From NCBI GenBank assembly GCA_029051835.1, contig JAIDKJ010000231.1:1-5600 (forward strand): a stretch of 5,600 nucleotides of DNA, given 5' to 3'. A program made the translations under genes and the position numbers. The notes below the pieces were generated by a model that was given only the letters and a program-made list of their open reading frames with translations, ran no database searches and was not told where the DNA came from. Positions within the stretch are counted from its first letter, which is position 1, and the number at the start of each line of letters is the position of its first letter. Origin of the DNA: Paramuribaculum sp. (GTDB lineage: Bacteria; Bacteroidota; Bacteroidia; Bacteroidales; Muribaculaceae). Positions 1 through 5,600 of the stretch are shown in pieces.

Positions 1-1170
1 ATGATATTCGGCGCGAGCAAGCTCAATGATCTTGCCACCAATGCGGTGTTCAATCTGGCTTTCTTCCTGTTGTTGCTTGTGTTTGCCATTTCGTTCTTCG
101 GAGCGTTCGACATAAAGCTACCCTCTAAGTGGAGCAACGGCGTCGACAGCAAGGCGGAGCGCACGACCGGACTGATAAGCATATTTTTCATGGCGTTTAC
201 GCTCGTGCTCGTATCGTTCTCATGCACCGGTCCTATCATAGGCACTCTTCTCGTCGAGGCTGCGTCGGTTGGCAATATCGCCGGTCCTGCTGTAGGCATG
301 GGCGCTTTCGCTCTTGCGCTGGCCATTCCGTTCACTCTGTTCGCCATATTCCCGTCATGGCTCAAGGAGATGCCCCGTTCGGGCGGATGGCTCAATTCTG
401 TCAAGGTTGTACTCGGATTCCTCGAACTCGCCCTCTCGCTCAAGTTCCTCTCCGTAGCCGATCTGGCTTATGGCTGGGGAATTCTCGACCGTGAGGTGTT
501 CGTTTCGCTTTGGGTGGTCATTTTTGTTCTGCTCGGACTTTACCTGCTCGGCAAACTTCAGTTCTCCCACGATTCGCCTTCCGACTACGTGAGCATACCG
601 CGTTTCTTCATGGCTCTTGTGTCGTTGAGTTTCGCCGTCTATCTCATACCCGGGCTGTGGGGAGCGCCGCTGAAGAGTGTTAGTGCATTCGTTCCGCCGC
701 TCTATACACAGGACTTCAATCTCTATGCCGGAGGTGATTTCCGGGAGTTTGACGACTATGACGAGGGCATGCGCTATGCGGCCGAGAACGGTCGTCCGGT
801 GCTCATCGATTTCTCCGGCTACGGATGTGTCAACTGCCGCAAGATGGAGGGAGCCGTGTTCGATACTGAGGAGATCTCAGCTATTATACGCGACAACTTC
901 GTGCTTGTCAAGCTTATGGTCGACGACAAGACCGATCTGCCGACTCCTCTCACGGTGAGTGAAAACGGCAAGGATGTGCGCCTTACGACCGTAGGCGACA
1001 AGTGGAGCTATCTGCAGCGCAGCAAGTTTGCCGCCAACAGCCAGCCATATTATGTGATGCTCGACAATGACGGCAACGTGATAGAGCAGCCGTATTACTA
1101 CGATGAAAACGTCGAGAAATTCGCTGAATGGCTCGGACGTGGCATAAAGAATTATTCCGATGGAAAATAA
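1..1170 (+). CDS. dsbD: Thiol:disulfide interchange protein DsbD, C-terminal part (5' end off the window)
   Basis: DsbD-family proteins carry electrons from cytoplasmic thioredoxin across the inner membrane to periplasmic thiol proteins. The reading frame is open to base 1, and the 389 visible residues lack the periplasmic N-terminal domain and the first membrane helices, so the ATG at base 1 is probably internal. Hydrophobic segments lie at about residues 16-36, 57-85, 96-118, 131-153, 166-186 and 202-221. Cys75 in the SFSCTGPIIG helix matches the second redox cysteine of the DsbD membrane domain; its partner would lie upstream. The rest is a periplasmic thioredoxin-like domain (about 250-389) with a CVNC redox pair (Cys276, Cys279) and a probable cis-proline at Pro349 (SQPYYV). 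The stop codon lies inside the start of mazG. The family assignment is firm; only the full-length architecture is unseen. Confidence 0.93.
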   Translation: MIFGASKLNDLATNAVFNLAFFLLLLVFAISFFGAFDIKLPSKWSNGVDSKAERTTGLISIFFMAFTLVLVSFSCTGPIIGTLLVEAASVGNIAGPAVGMGAFALALAIPFTLFAIFPSWLKEMPRSGGWLNSVKVVLGFLELALSLKFLSVADLAYGWGILDREVFVSLWVVIFVLLGLYLLGKLQFSHDSPSDYVSIPRFFMALVSLSFAVYLIPGLWGAPLKSVSAFVPPLYTQDFNLYAGGDFREFDDYDEGMRYAAENGRPVLIDFSGYGCVNCRKMEGAVFDTEEISAIIRDNFVLVKLMVDDKTDLPTPLTVSENGKDVRLTTVGDKWSYLQRSKFAANSQPYYVMLDNDGNVIEQPYYYDENVEKFAEWLGRGIKNYSDGK

Positions 1171-1948
1171 ATCGACGCAACTTAAGGCCGATGCGATCGG
1201 GCGTGTCATTGATACGCTCGATCGTCTGCGTGTCGAGTGTCCGTGGGACAGGAAGCAGACCAACACATCGCTCCGTTCCAACACCGTAGAGGAGGTCTAC
1301 GAACTTTGTCAGGCGTTGATGGACGATGACGTAGCCAATATCCGCAAGGAGCTTGGCGACGTGTTGCTCCACATACTTTTCTATGCTAAGATCGCGGAGG
1401 AAAAGGGGCAGTTTGACATGGCCGACGTGGCCGACTCGCTCAACGAGAAGCTGATCTACCGTCATCCCCACGTGTTCGGAAACGTGCATGCCGATAATGC
1501 ATCGCAGGTGTCGGAGAACTGGGAAAAACTTAAGCTGCGCGAAAAGGACGGCAACCGCAGTGTGCTGTCGGGGGTGCCGCAGGCTCTCCCGGCTCTGATC
1601 AAGGCCTATCGCATACAGGAAAAGGCCGCCAACGTAGGCTTTGACTGGCCCGACAGTCAGGGATGCTGGGACAAGGTCAGCGAGGAGGTGGCCGAATTGC
1701 GTGCTGAAGTCGACAAGGCCGATAAAAAGGCTATGGAGAAGGAGTTTGGCGACGTAATGTTCAGCCTCGTCAATCTCGCGCGCAAACTGGGAATAAATCC
1801 TGAGAATGCACTGGAGTCAGCCAACCGTAAGTTTATCAGCCGGTTCAACCACATAGAGCAGTCGGCCAAGGAAGCCGGCCGGTCAGTCGATTCGATGACT
1901 CTCGAGGAGATGGATGCGTTGTGGGACGAAGCCAAAGCTGCCGAATGA
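1160..1948 (+). CDS. mazG: Nucleoside triphosphate pyrophosphohydrolase MazG
   Basis: MazG hydrolyses (d)NTPs to the monophosphate and pyrophosphate in the cytoplasm and is regarded as a house-cleaning and stress-related enzyme. At 262 residues it is almost the same length as E. coli MazG. It has two tandem MazG helical domains. The N-terminal one has CPWD at 27-30, an EEVYE metal-binding segment (Glu44, Glu45, Glu48) and ELGD (Glu64, Asp67), followed by RHPHVFG near 101-107. The C-terminal one, the catalytic copy in the E. coli enzyme, keeps EEVAE (Glu175, Glu176, Glu179) and EFGD (Glu195, Asp198), then the family's SLVNLARKLG and ANRKFISRF segments. All acidic metal ligands appear intact, so the enzyme is probably active. 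The ATG overlaps the end of dsbD by 11 nt, suggesting translational coupling. Confidence 0.97.
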   Translation: MENKSTQLKADAIGRVIDTLDRLRVECPWDRKQTNTSLRSNTVEEVYELCQALMDDDVANIRKELGDVLLHILFYAKIAEEKGQFDMADVADSLNEKLIYRHPHVFGNVHADNASQVSENWEKLKLREKDGNRSVLSGVPQALPALIKAYRIQEKAANVGFDWPDSQGCWDKVSEEVAELRAEVDKADKKAMEKEFGDVMFSLVNLARKLGINPENALESANRKFISRFNHIEQSAKEAGRSVDSMTLEEMDALWDEAKAAE

Positions 1949-1950
1949 TT

Positions 1951-2361
1951 ATGAAGCGCATAGCCATTTCGTTCGCGCTGCTTGCTGCTGTGGTCTGTAT
2001 GGCTGCAGCCCGCGACGTGCGCCGGTGTTCGTCGTCATCTACCGGCAATCTGACTCTGCTTGCCGACAGCATCGACTTCCGGTCCGACCTGACACGTCTT
2101 TACGGACAGCTTCAGGGACGTCCTCATACGTCCGGACGCATAGACCGTATATACATTTCGGTCGACGGGGTCGAGAAGGATGCCACGGATATTGACGGAG
2201 TCGATTTCAAGCGCTGGTTTCAGTGGGAGGATGGCGGATTGATACCTGTTGAGATCGATCTTCCGCCGTTGAAGCCCGGATCAGTTGTAAGAGTTTACGC
2301 TGTAAGTCCGCGTGGCGCGGCCACGTGGGTTGTCAAAGTAGGCAAATCCACCGGAAAGTGA
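1951..2361 (+). CDS. Small secreted protein of unknown function
   Basis: I do not recognise this 136-residue protein. The ATG at 1951 is preferred over an in-frame ATG at 1921, because 1921 would overlap mazG by 28 nt and put charged residues before the signal peptide. From 1951 the protein begins MKR, then a hydrophobic stretch (residues 4-20) ending AAA, a plausible signal peptidase I site before Arg21. Cys16 (AVVC) is a poor lipobox because Val precedes the cysteine, so a lipoprotein is less likely. The mature part has a CSSSS run (26-30), a segment around YGQLQGRPHTSGRIDRIYI (51-69), an IDGVDFKRWFQWEDGG block (81-96), and alternating hydrophobic residues from 99 to 131 that suggest beta strands. 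It is probably periplasmic or surface-exposed. It follows mazG after 2 nt and overlaps topB by 4 nt. Coding status is well supported; function is not. Confidence 0.82.
   Translation: MKRIAISFALLAAVVCMAAARDVRRCSSSSTGNLTLLADSIDFRSDLTRLYGQLQGRPHTSGRIDRIYISVDGVEKDATDIDGVDFKRWFQWEDGGLIPVEIDLPPLKPGSVVRVYAVSPRGAATWVVKVGKSTGK
2358..2361 (+). promoter_or_regulatory. GTGA stop/start overlap coupling the secreted protein gene to topB
   Basis: The bases GTGA contain the TGA stop of the small secreted protein gene (2359-2361) and the GTG start of topB (2358-2360). No clear purine-rich ribosome binding site is seen just upstream. Such overlaps are commonly translated by termination-reinitiation. The position exactly matches the conserved type IA N-terminus, which supports GTG as the real start. 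Confidence 0.75.
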
Positions 2362-4421
2362 AAGTATGCATCACAGAGAAACCGAGTGTGGCGCGCGACA
2401 TAGCTGCCATACTCGGAGCCAATGACCGTCGCGACGGATATTTCGAAGGCAACGGTTATCGTGTCACATGGACTATCGGTCATCTTTGTTGCCTCAAGGA
2501 GCCTCACGATTATACAGAGGGGTGGCGCCGATGGGCATTGTCGGTGTTGCCCATGCTCCCGGCTCGCTTCGGCATAAAGCTTCTTCCGGAGCAGCGCTAT
2601 CATCAGCAGTTCGATGTTATTGACTCGCTTGTGAAGGATGCCGACGAGGTGATCAACTGCGGTGATGCCGGCCAGGAAGGAGAGCTCATACAGCGATGGG
2701 TCATGCAGAAGGCCGGTCTGAAATGTCCGGTCAAGCGTCTGTGGATCTCGTCGCTGACCGACGATGCCATACGCGAAGGTTTCAGCAAGCTCCGGCCGTC
2801 GGCCGATTTCGACAATCTGTATTATGCCGGCCTGTCCAGAGCCATCGGCGACTGGATACTCGGCATGAATGCCACACGCCTCTATTCGCTCAAATATTCC
2901 AGTCCCGGCAAAGTGCTGTCGATCGGACGCGTGCAGACTCCTACGCTCGCCTTGATCGTGACGCGCCATCGCGAGATAGTCAATTTCAAGCCCGAGGACT
3001 ACTGGGAGTTGCACACCATCTACCGTACAGCCAATTTCAGTTCGCTTCACGGCAAATTTACGTCCGAGTCCGAGGCTATGGCTGCGGTCGAGGCCATAAA
3101 GGGGCATCCTCTCACAGTGACGGATGTCAAGGAAAAGGCCGGACGCGAAGCGCCTCCGAGGCTCTTCGACCTCACATCGCTGCAGGTTGAAACCAATAAG
3201 AAGTGGGGATGGTCGGCCGACGAAACCCTGACGCTCATACAGTCGCTATACGAGAAGAAAGTGACCACGTATCCGCGTGTCGACACGACCTATCTGAGCG
3301 ACGATATTTATCCCAAAATACCGGATATATTGCGCCGGATGACCCCATATGCCGCTCTGACAGCCCGGCCTCTTGCCGGCAAACTGCCAAAGAGCAAGAA
3401 GGTGTTCGACAACGCGAAGGTCACCGACCACCATGCCATAATTCCCACCGGCGAGTCGCCGGCGGTGCTTGTCGGCAATGAGCGCAAGCTTTATCATCTG
3501 ATCGCGCTCAGGTTTATTTCGGCGTTCTATCCCGACTGCACATTCTCTACCACGACTGTCACTGCCGATGTCGACGGACAGGGATTCAAGGCTACCGGCA
3601 AGGTGATCACATCGCCCGGATGGCGTGAGGTGTATGCCGGCAAGGGCGATGCCGAACCGACAGCCGACGCCGATGCTTCGGAAGACTCAAAGGTGTTGCC
3701 TCCGTTTACGGTAGGCGAAAGCGGTCCTCACGAGCCGCAGCTGCAGAAGAAGACCACGCAGCCTCCGAAGCAGTACACCGAGGGTACTCTGCTGAGAGCT
3801 ATGGAGTCGGCAGGAAAGACTGTCGACGACGAGGCACTCCGCGAGGCCATGAAGGAGAATGGCATAGGACGTCCGTCGACTCGTGCGGCGATAATCGAAA
3901 CCCTGTTCAAGCGTGGCTATATCATGCGCCAGCGCAAGAATATAGTGCCTACTCAGGCGGGTATTGATCTTATTGATACTATCAATGAGCCGCTGCTCAA
4001 GAGCGCGCAGCTCACCGGTATATGGGAGAACAAGTTGCGCCGCATAGAGCGCGGCGACTATTCGGCGCGTGAGTTTATCGATGAGCTGAAGGCCATGATC
4101 AGCGAGATCGTCGGCAATGTGATGCGCGATAATTCGCAGCGGCGTATTCATGTGGCCGATGCGCCTTCCGAGGCGAAAAAAAACGGATCGTCCGACGATG
4201 CGGCTCCCAAGGCGCCGCGTAAACGTGCGCCGGCTGTAAAGTCGCTTGAGGCCATTGCGTGCCCGGTGTGTGGCAACGGCCATATCATCAAGGGACGCAC
4301 AGCCTATGGTTGCAGCCGTTATGGCGAGGGATGCGCGCTTAGGCTCAATTTTGAAGAATATGCGGCAGATCTTACTCCTGCCAAACTCAATCAATTGATA
4401 AAGAAAAAGTTCAAGAAATGA
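2358..4421 (+). CDS. topB: DNA topoisomerase III (type IA)
   Basis: Type IA topoisomerase, which cuts and reseals one DNA strand through a 5'-phosphotyrosine and mainly unlinks replication and recombination intermediates. Starting from GTG at 2358 it has 687 residues. The start is chosen because MKVCITEKPSVARD gives the standard Toprim N-terminus; the longer form from 2325 adds 11 unrelated residues and overlaps the upstream gene more. The Toprim domain has Glu7 and DAGQEGE (Asp103, Glu107, Glu109). The gate and active-site domain contains SIGRVQTPTL (188-197) and TTYPRVD with catalytic Tyr305, then DHHAIIPTG (357-365) and GIGRPSTRA (502-510). Residues about 430-447 form an acidic linker and 603-630 a basic, low-complexity one. 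A C-terminal zinc ribbon has Cys635, Cys638, Cys652 and Cys659. The gene is intact and shares 4 nt with each neighbour. No conjugation genes are seen, so it is probably the chromosomal copy. Confidence 0.97.
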   Translation: MKVCITEKPSVARDIAAILGANDRRDGYFEGNGYRVTWTIGHLCCLKEPHDYTEGWRRWALSVLPMLPARFGIKLLPEQRYHQQFDVIDSLVKDADEVINCGDAGQEGELIQRWVMQKAGLKCPVKRLWISSLTDDAIREGFSKLRPSADFDNLYYAGLSRAIGDWILGMNATRLYSLKYSSPGKVLSIGRVQTPTLALIVTRHREIVNFKPEDYWELHTIYRTANFSSLHGKFTSESEAMAAVEAIKGHPLTVTDVKEKAGREAPPRLFDLTSLQVETNKKWGWSADETLTLIQSLYEKKVTTYPRVDTTYLSDDIYPKIPDILRRMTPYAALTARPLAGKLPKSKKVFDNAKVTDHHAIIPTGESPAVLVGNERKLYHLIALRFISAFYPDCTFSTTTVTADVDGQGFKATGKVITSPGWREVYAGKGDAEPTADADASEDSKVLPPFTVGESGPHEPQLQKKTTQPPKQYTEGTLLRAMESAGKTVDDEALREAMKENGIGRPSTRAAIIETLFKRGYIMRQRKNIVPTQAGIDLIDTINEPLLKSAQLTGIWENKLRRIERGDYSAREFIDELKAMISEIVGNVMRDNSQRRIHVADAPSEAKKNGSSDDAAPKAPRKRAPAVKSLEAIACPVCGNGHIIKGRTAYGCSRYGEGCALRLNFEEYAADLTPAKLNQLIKKKFKK
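4176..4183 (+). repeat. topB: A8 homopolymer inside topB, before the zinc-ribbon coding part
   Basis: Eight consecutive adenines encode Lys607-Lys608 and the first two bases of the codon for Asn609, in the low-complexity linker before the C-terminal zinc ribbon. If the ribosome or polymerase slipped here, both alternative frames close quickly: one stops at 4220-4222 and the other stops after about 18 further codons. Either product would keep the catalytic core but lose the zinc ribbon. The tract is directly visible; slippage is only a possibility. Confidence 0.6.
4418..4421 (+). promoter_or_regulatory. ATGA stop/start overlap coupling topB to the Nudix gene
   Basis: ATGA holds the ATG start of the Nudix gene (4418-4420) and the TGA stop of topB (4419-4421). 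The preceding bases are A-rich (AAAGAAAAAGTTCAAGAA), which fits translation initiation in Bacteroidetes, where classical Shine-Dalgarno sites are weak. Coupled translation is inferred from the overlap. Confidence 0.75.
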
Positions 4422-4927
4422 GCGACGAATTATTTCCCGTTGTCGACGAGAATGGCAATGTGGTCGGATCCGCTACCCGTAGCGAATGCCATTCCGGTTC
4501 AATGAAATTGCATCCGGTCGTACATCTTCATGTGATTGACCGCGACGGGCGAATTCTGTTGCAGCGTCGTTCGCCCGACAAGGATATACAGCCCGGCCGC
4601 TGGGATACGGCTGTCGGTGGACATGTCGATTACGGCGAAAGCGTACGCGATGCTCTCTTGCGGGAGTCGCGCGAGGAGCTTGGTATCGATGCGTCGGGGG
4701 CTGTGGCTGTGACTCATTACGTTTTTCAGTCGCAGCGTGAGCGCGAATATGTCAATACATTTTTCCTGCGGGTGGATGCCGGTCAGTTTCAGGCATCTCC
4801 CGATCCGGTGGAGATCTCCGAAGTGAGATTCTGGACAGTCGACGAGATACGCCGTTCACTCGGCTCAGGGGAGTTGACGCCCAATTTCGAAATGGAATTC
4901 AACCGTCTGCTGCCCGAACTGTTATGA
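4418..4927 (+). CDS. Nudix hydrolase (isopentenyl-diphosphate isomerase-like / YfcD-like group)
   Basis: Nudix enzymes hydrolyse a nucleoside diphosphate linked to another group, or related diphosphates, with a divalent metal. The 169-residue protein has a complete Nudix box at residues 68-90: Gly68, Glu74, then RESREELGI with Arg82, Glu83, Glu86, Glu87 and Gly89, matching GX5EX7REUXEEXGU. The lead-in VVHLHVIDRDGRILLQRRS (34-52) and the WDTAVGGHV strand (62-70) resemble the isopentenyl-diphosphate isomerase-like Nudix subgroup. That subgroup also holds many hydrolases of unknown substrate, so the substrate is not assigned. It has no signal peptide or membrane helix, so it should be cytoplasmic. 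The start overlaps topB in an ATGA, and the next gene begins 4 nt after its stop. Confidence 0.93.
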   Translation: MSDELFPVVDENGNVVGSATRSECHSGSMKLHPVVHLHVIDRDGRILLQRRSPDKDIQPGRWDTAVGGHVDYGESVRDALLRESREELGIDASGAVAVTHYVFQSQREREYVNTFFLRVDAGQFQASPDPVEISEVRFWTVDEIRRSLGSGELTPNFEMEFNRLLPELL

Positions 4928-4931
4928 ATGT

Positions 4932-5117
4932 ATGGGAATGAATCTCAATGACATTCTTCAGCTTGTGGCTGTCATGGCCATACTGGTCATCTGTGTGGTG
5001 TGGGCCATACGCCGTGTCCGCAGCAAGTCAGGGTCATGCTGTGATTCGGACTCGTCGTCATGCGGCGATTCAGGTTGCGGCGGGTGTCCGCTTTCCGATA
5101 AGTGCCGAAAGAAGTGA
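4932..5117 (+). CDS. Small Cys-rich membrane protein, FeoB-associated type
   Basis: A 61-residue protein with one membrane helix at about residues 8-26, a basic patch RRVRSK (27-32) and a Cys/Ser/Gly-rich tail containing Cys36, Cys37, Cys44, Cys49, Cys52 and Cys58. The CGGCPLSDKC ending (49-58) is typical of the small proteins annotated as FeoB-associated Cys-rich membrane proteins, often found beside ferrous iron transporter genes. The basic residues after the helix suggest a cytoplasmic Cys tail by the positive-inside rule, where it could bind metal; this is inferred. The start could be ATG 4932 or ATG 4938 (two residues shorter); I use 4932, 4 nt after the Nudix stop. No feoA or feoB lies in this window, so the link to iron uptake rests on family resemblance only. 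Confidence 0.8.
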   Translation: MGMNLNDILQLVAVMAILVICVVWAIRRVRSKSGSCCDSDSSSCGDSGCGGCPLSDKCRKK

Positions 5118-5149
5118 CAGCGGCTTGTGTGCTCAGTCCGTCCGTCGTG
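5118..5149. other. 32-nt spacer between convergent genes
   Basis: This spacer separates the stop of the Cys-rich membrane protein gene from the stop of sbcC on the opposite strand. Both transcription units must end in or beyond it. I see no convincing GC-rich hairpin followed by a T run on either strand, so no intrinsic terminator is called. Confidence 0.6.
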
Positions 5150-5600
5150 TCAGGGGTAGAATTCCAGATGCGATGATCCCGAATTTCCGTTTTTGACTAT
5201 CCGTATCTGGGTGGTGATGCGCTCGCTCATCGTATCGGTGTGACTGATCACGCCGACCTTTTTTCCGCGTGAGCTTTGGAGCCGGGCGAGTGCGTCGATC
5301 ACGGTGGCCAGCGAGTCGGGATCGAGTGTGCCGAATCCTTCGTCGATAAAGAGGTTGGCCAGCGATACGCCGTGCGACGACAGTGCGGAGAGTCCGAGCG
5401 CAAGTCCGAGGCTGACAATGAATGTTTCGCCGCCCGAGAGCGATGTTGTGTCGCGTATGTCGTCGGCTCGGTCATGGTCTATCACTCTTATGCCGAGCGA
5501 ATCTTTCACCTGCTGCAGCTCGTAGCGCCTGTTGAAGCGCTGTATCATATACACATCTGACGCTGCCGACGATCTTAACGTGTAGATATCGGTGGTCGCC
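5150..5600 (-). CDS. sbcC: Nuclease SbcCD subunit C (SbcC), C-terminal part
   Basis: SbcC is the SMC/Rad50-like ATPase that, with the SbcD nuclease, cleaves hairpin and end-blocked DNA. Only the last 149 or so residues are present; the frame stays open to base 5600, and the long coiled coil and N-terminal Walker A lie outside. The GTG at 5554-5552 is internal, not a start. The visible part is the C-terminal half of the ATPase head: the ABC signature LSGGE at about 5440-5426, followed by TFIVSLGLALGLSAL; Walker B LFIDEGFGTLD with Asp and catalytic Glu at about 5344-5339; and the H-loop VISHTDTMSERI with its His near 5242-5240. The segment QRFNRRYEL upstream of the signature matches the usual lead-in of the family. 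The end of the protein looks natural (LEFYP, then TGA). sbcD would be expected upstream, beyond the right edge. Confidence 0.94.
   Translation of the reverse strand, partial: ATTDIYTLRSSAASDVYMIQRFNRRYELQQVKDSLGIRVIDHDRADDIRDTTSLSGGETFIVSLGLALGLSALSSHGVSLANLFIDEGFGTLDPDSLATVIDALARLQSSRGKKVGVISHTDTMSERITTQIRIVKNGNSGSSHLEFYP

Noticed and set aside
983..1489. Minus-strand open frame (168 codons) across the dsbD-mazG junction
   Set aside because: It overlaps two confidently identified genes on the other strand and has no recognisable domain.
1966..2001. Lipoprotein signal at Cys16 of the small secreted protein
   Set aside because: The residues before the cysteine (AVV) do not fit the usual lipobox, which needs a small residue just before Cys, whereas an AAA type I cleavage site follows directly.
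2295..3107. Long minus-strand open frame (270 codons) opposite topB
   Set aside because: It lies almost entirely antisense to the conserved Toprim and active-site regions of topB, resembles no known protein, and is explained by codon composition of the real gene.
3448..3462. Perfect inverted repeat CCGGCGA-g-TCGCCGG
   Set aside because: The 7-bp arms with a 1-nt loop lie within the topB frame, have no T run after them and fit chance in GC-rich coding sequence; not a terminator or operator call.
3687..4394. Minus-strand open frame (235 codons) opposite the 3' part of topB
   Set aside because: It is antisense to the conserved C-terminal domains and zinc ribbon; the Arg/Leu/Ser-rich translation is typical of a shadow frame.
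5150..5554. Treating the minus-strand GTG near 5554 as the start of a 134-residue gene
   Set aside because: The frame continues open to base 5600 and the protein is plainly the C-terminal end of SbcC, which is normally about 1000 residues; the GTG is an internal valine codon.

Overview
The window looks like core chromosome of a Bacteroidales bacterium, most likely of the Muribaculaceae/Bacteroidaceae type. This is inferred from protein style: a TopB with the DAGQEGELIQRW Toprim motif, an SbcC tail ending in a TLDPDSL / VISHTDTMSERI block, and a Cys-rich FeoB-associated type small membrane protein. G+C is a little above half by eye, and purine-rich Shine-Dalgarno sequences are absent or weak, as is usual in that phylum. 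No mobile element, CRISPR array, tRNA or rRNA is visible.

Layout. Bases 1-5117 hold six plus-strand genes packed head to tail: the 3' part of a dsbD-type thiol:disulfide interchange gene (running off the left edge), mazG, a small secreted protein of unknown function, topB (DNA topoisomerase III), a Nudix hydrolase, and a 61-residue Cys-rich membrane protein. Junctions are an 11-nt overlap, a 2-nt gap, a 4-nt GTGA overlap, a 4-nt ATGA overlap and a 4-nt gap. There is no room for an ordinary promoter between genes, so they probably form one transcription unit with translational coupling. Bases 5150-5600 hold the C-terminal part of sbcC on the minus strand, converging on the operon across a 32-nt spacer.

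Roles. Two genes are genome-maintenance enzymes (topB; sbcC on the other strand). Two are hydrolases of nucleotide or nucleoside-diphosphate-type substrates (mazG and the Nudix protein). The remaining envelope-associated genes are dsbD, which carries electrons across the inner membrane to periplasmic thiols, the secreted unknown, and the Cys-rich membrane peptide.

Overall this is an ordinary housekeeping region. I found no convincing novel system. The points most worth a second look are the uncharacterised secreted protein, the Cys-rich peptide with no feo genes in view, and an A8 tract in topB just before its zinc-ribbon domain.
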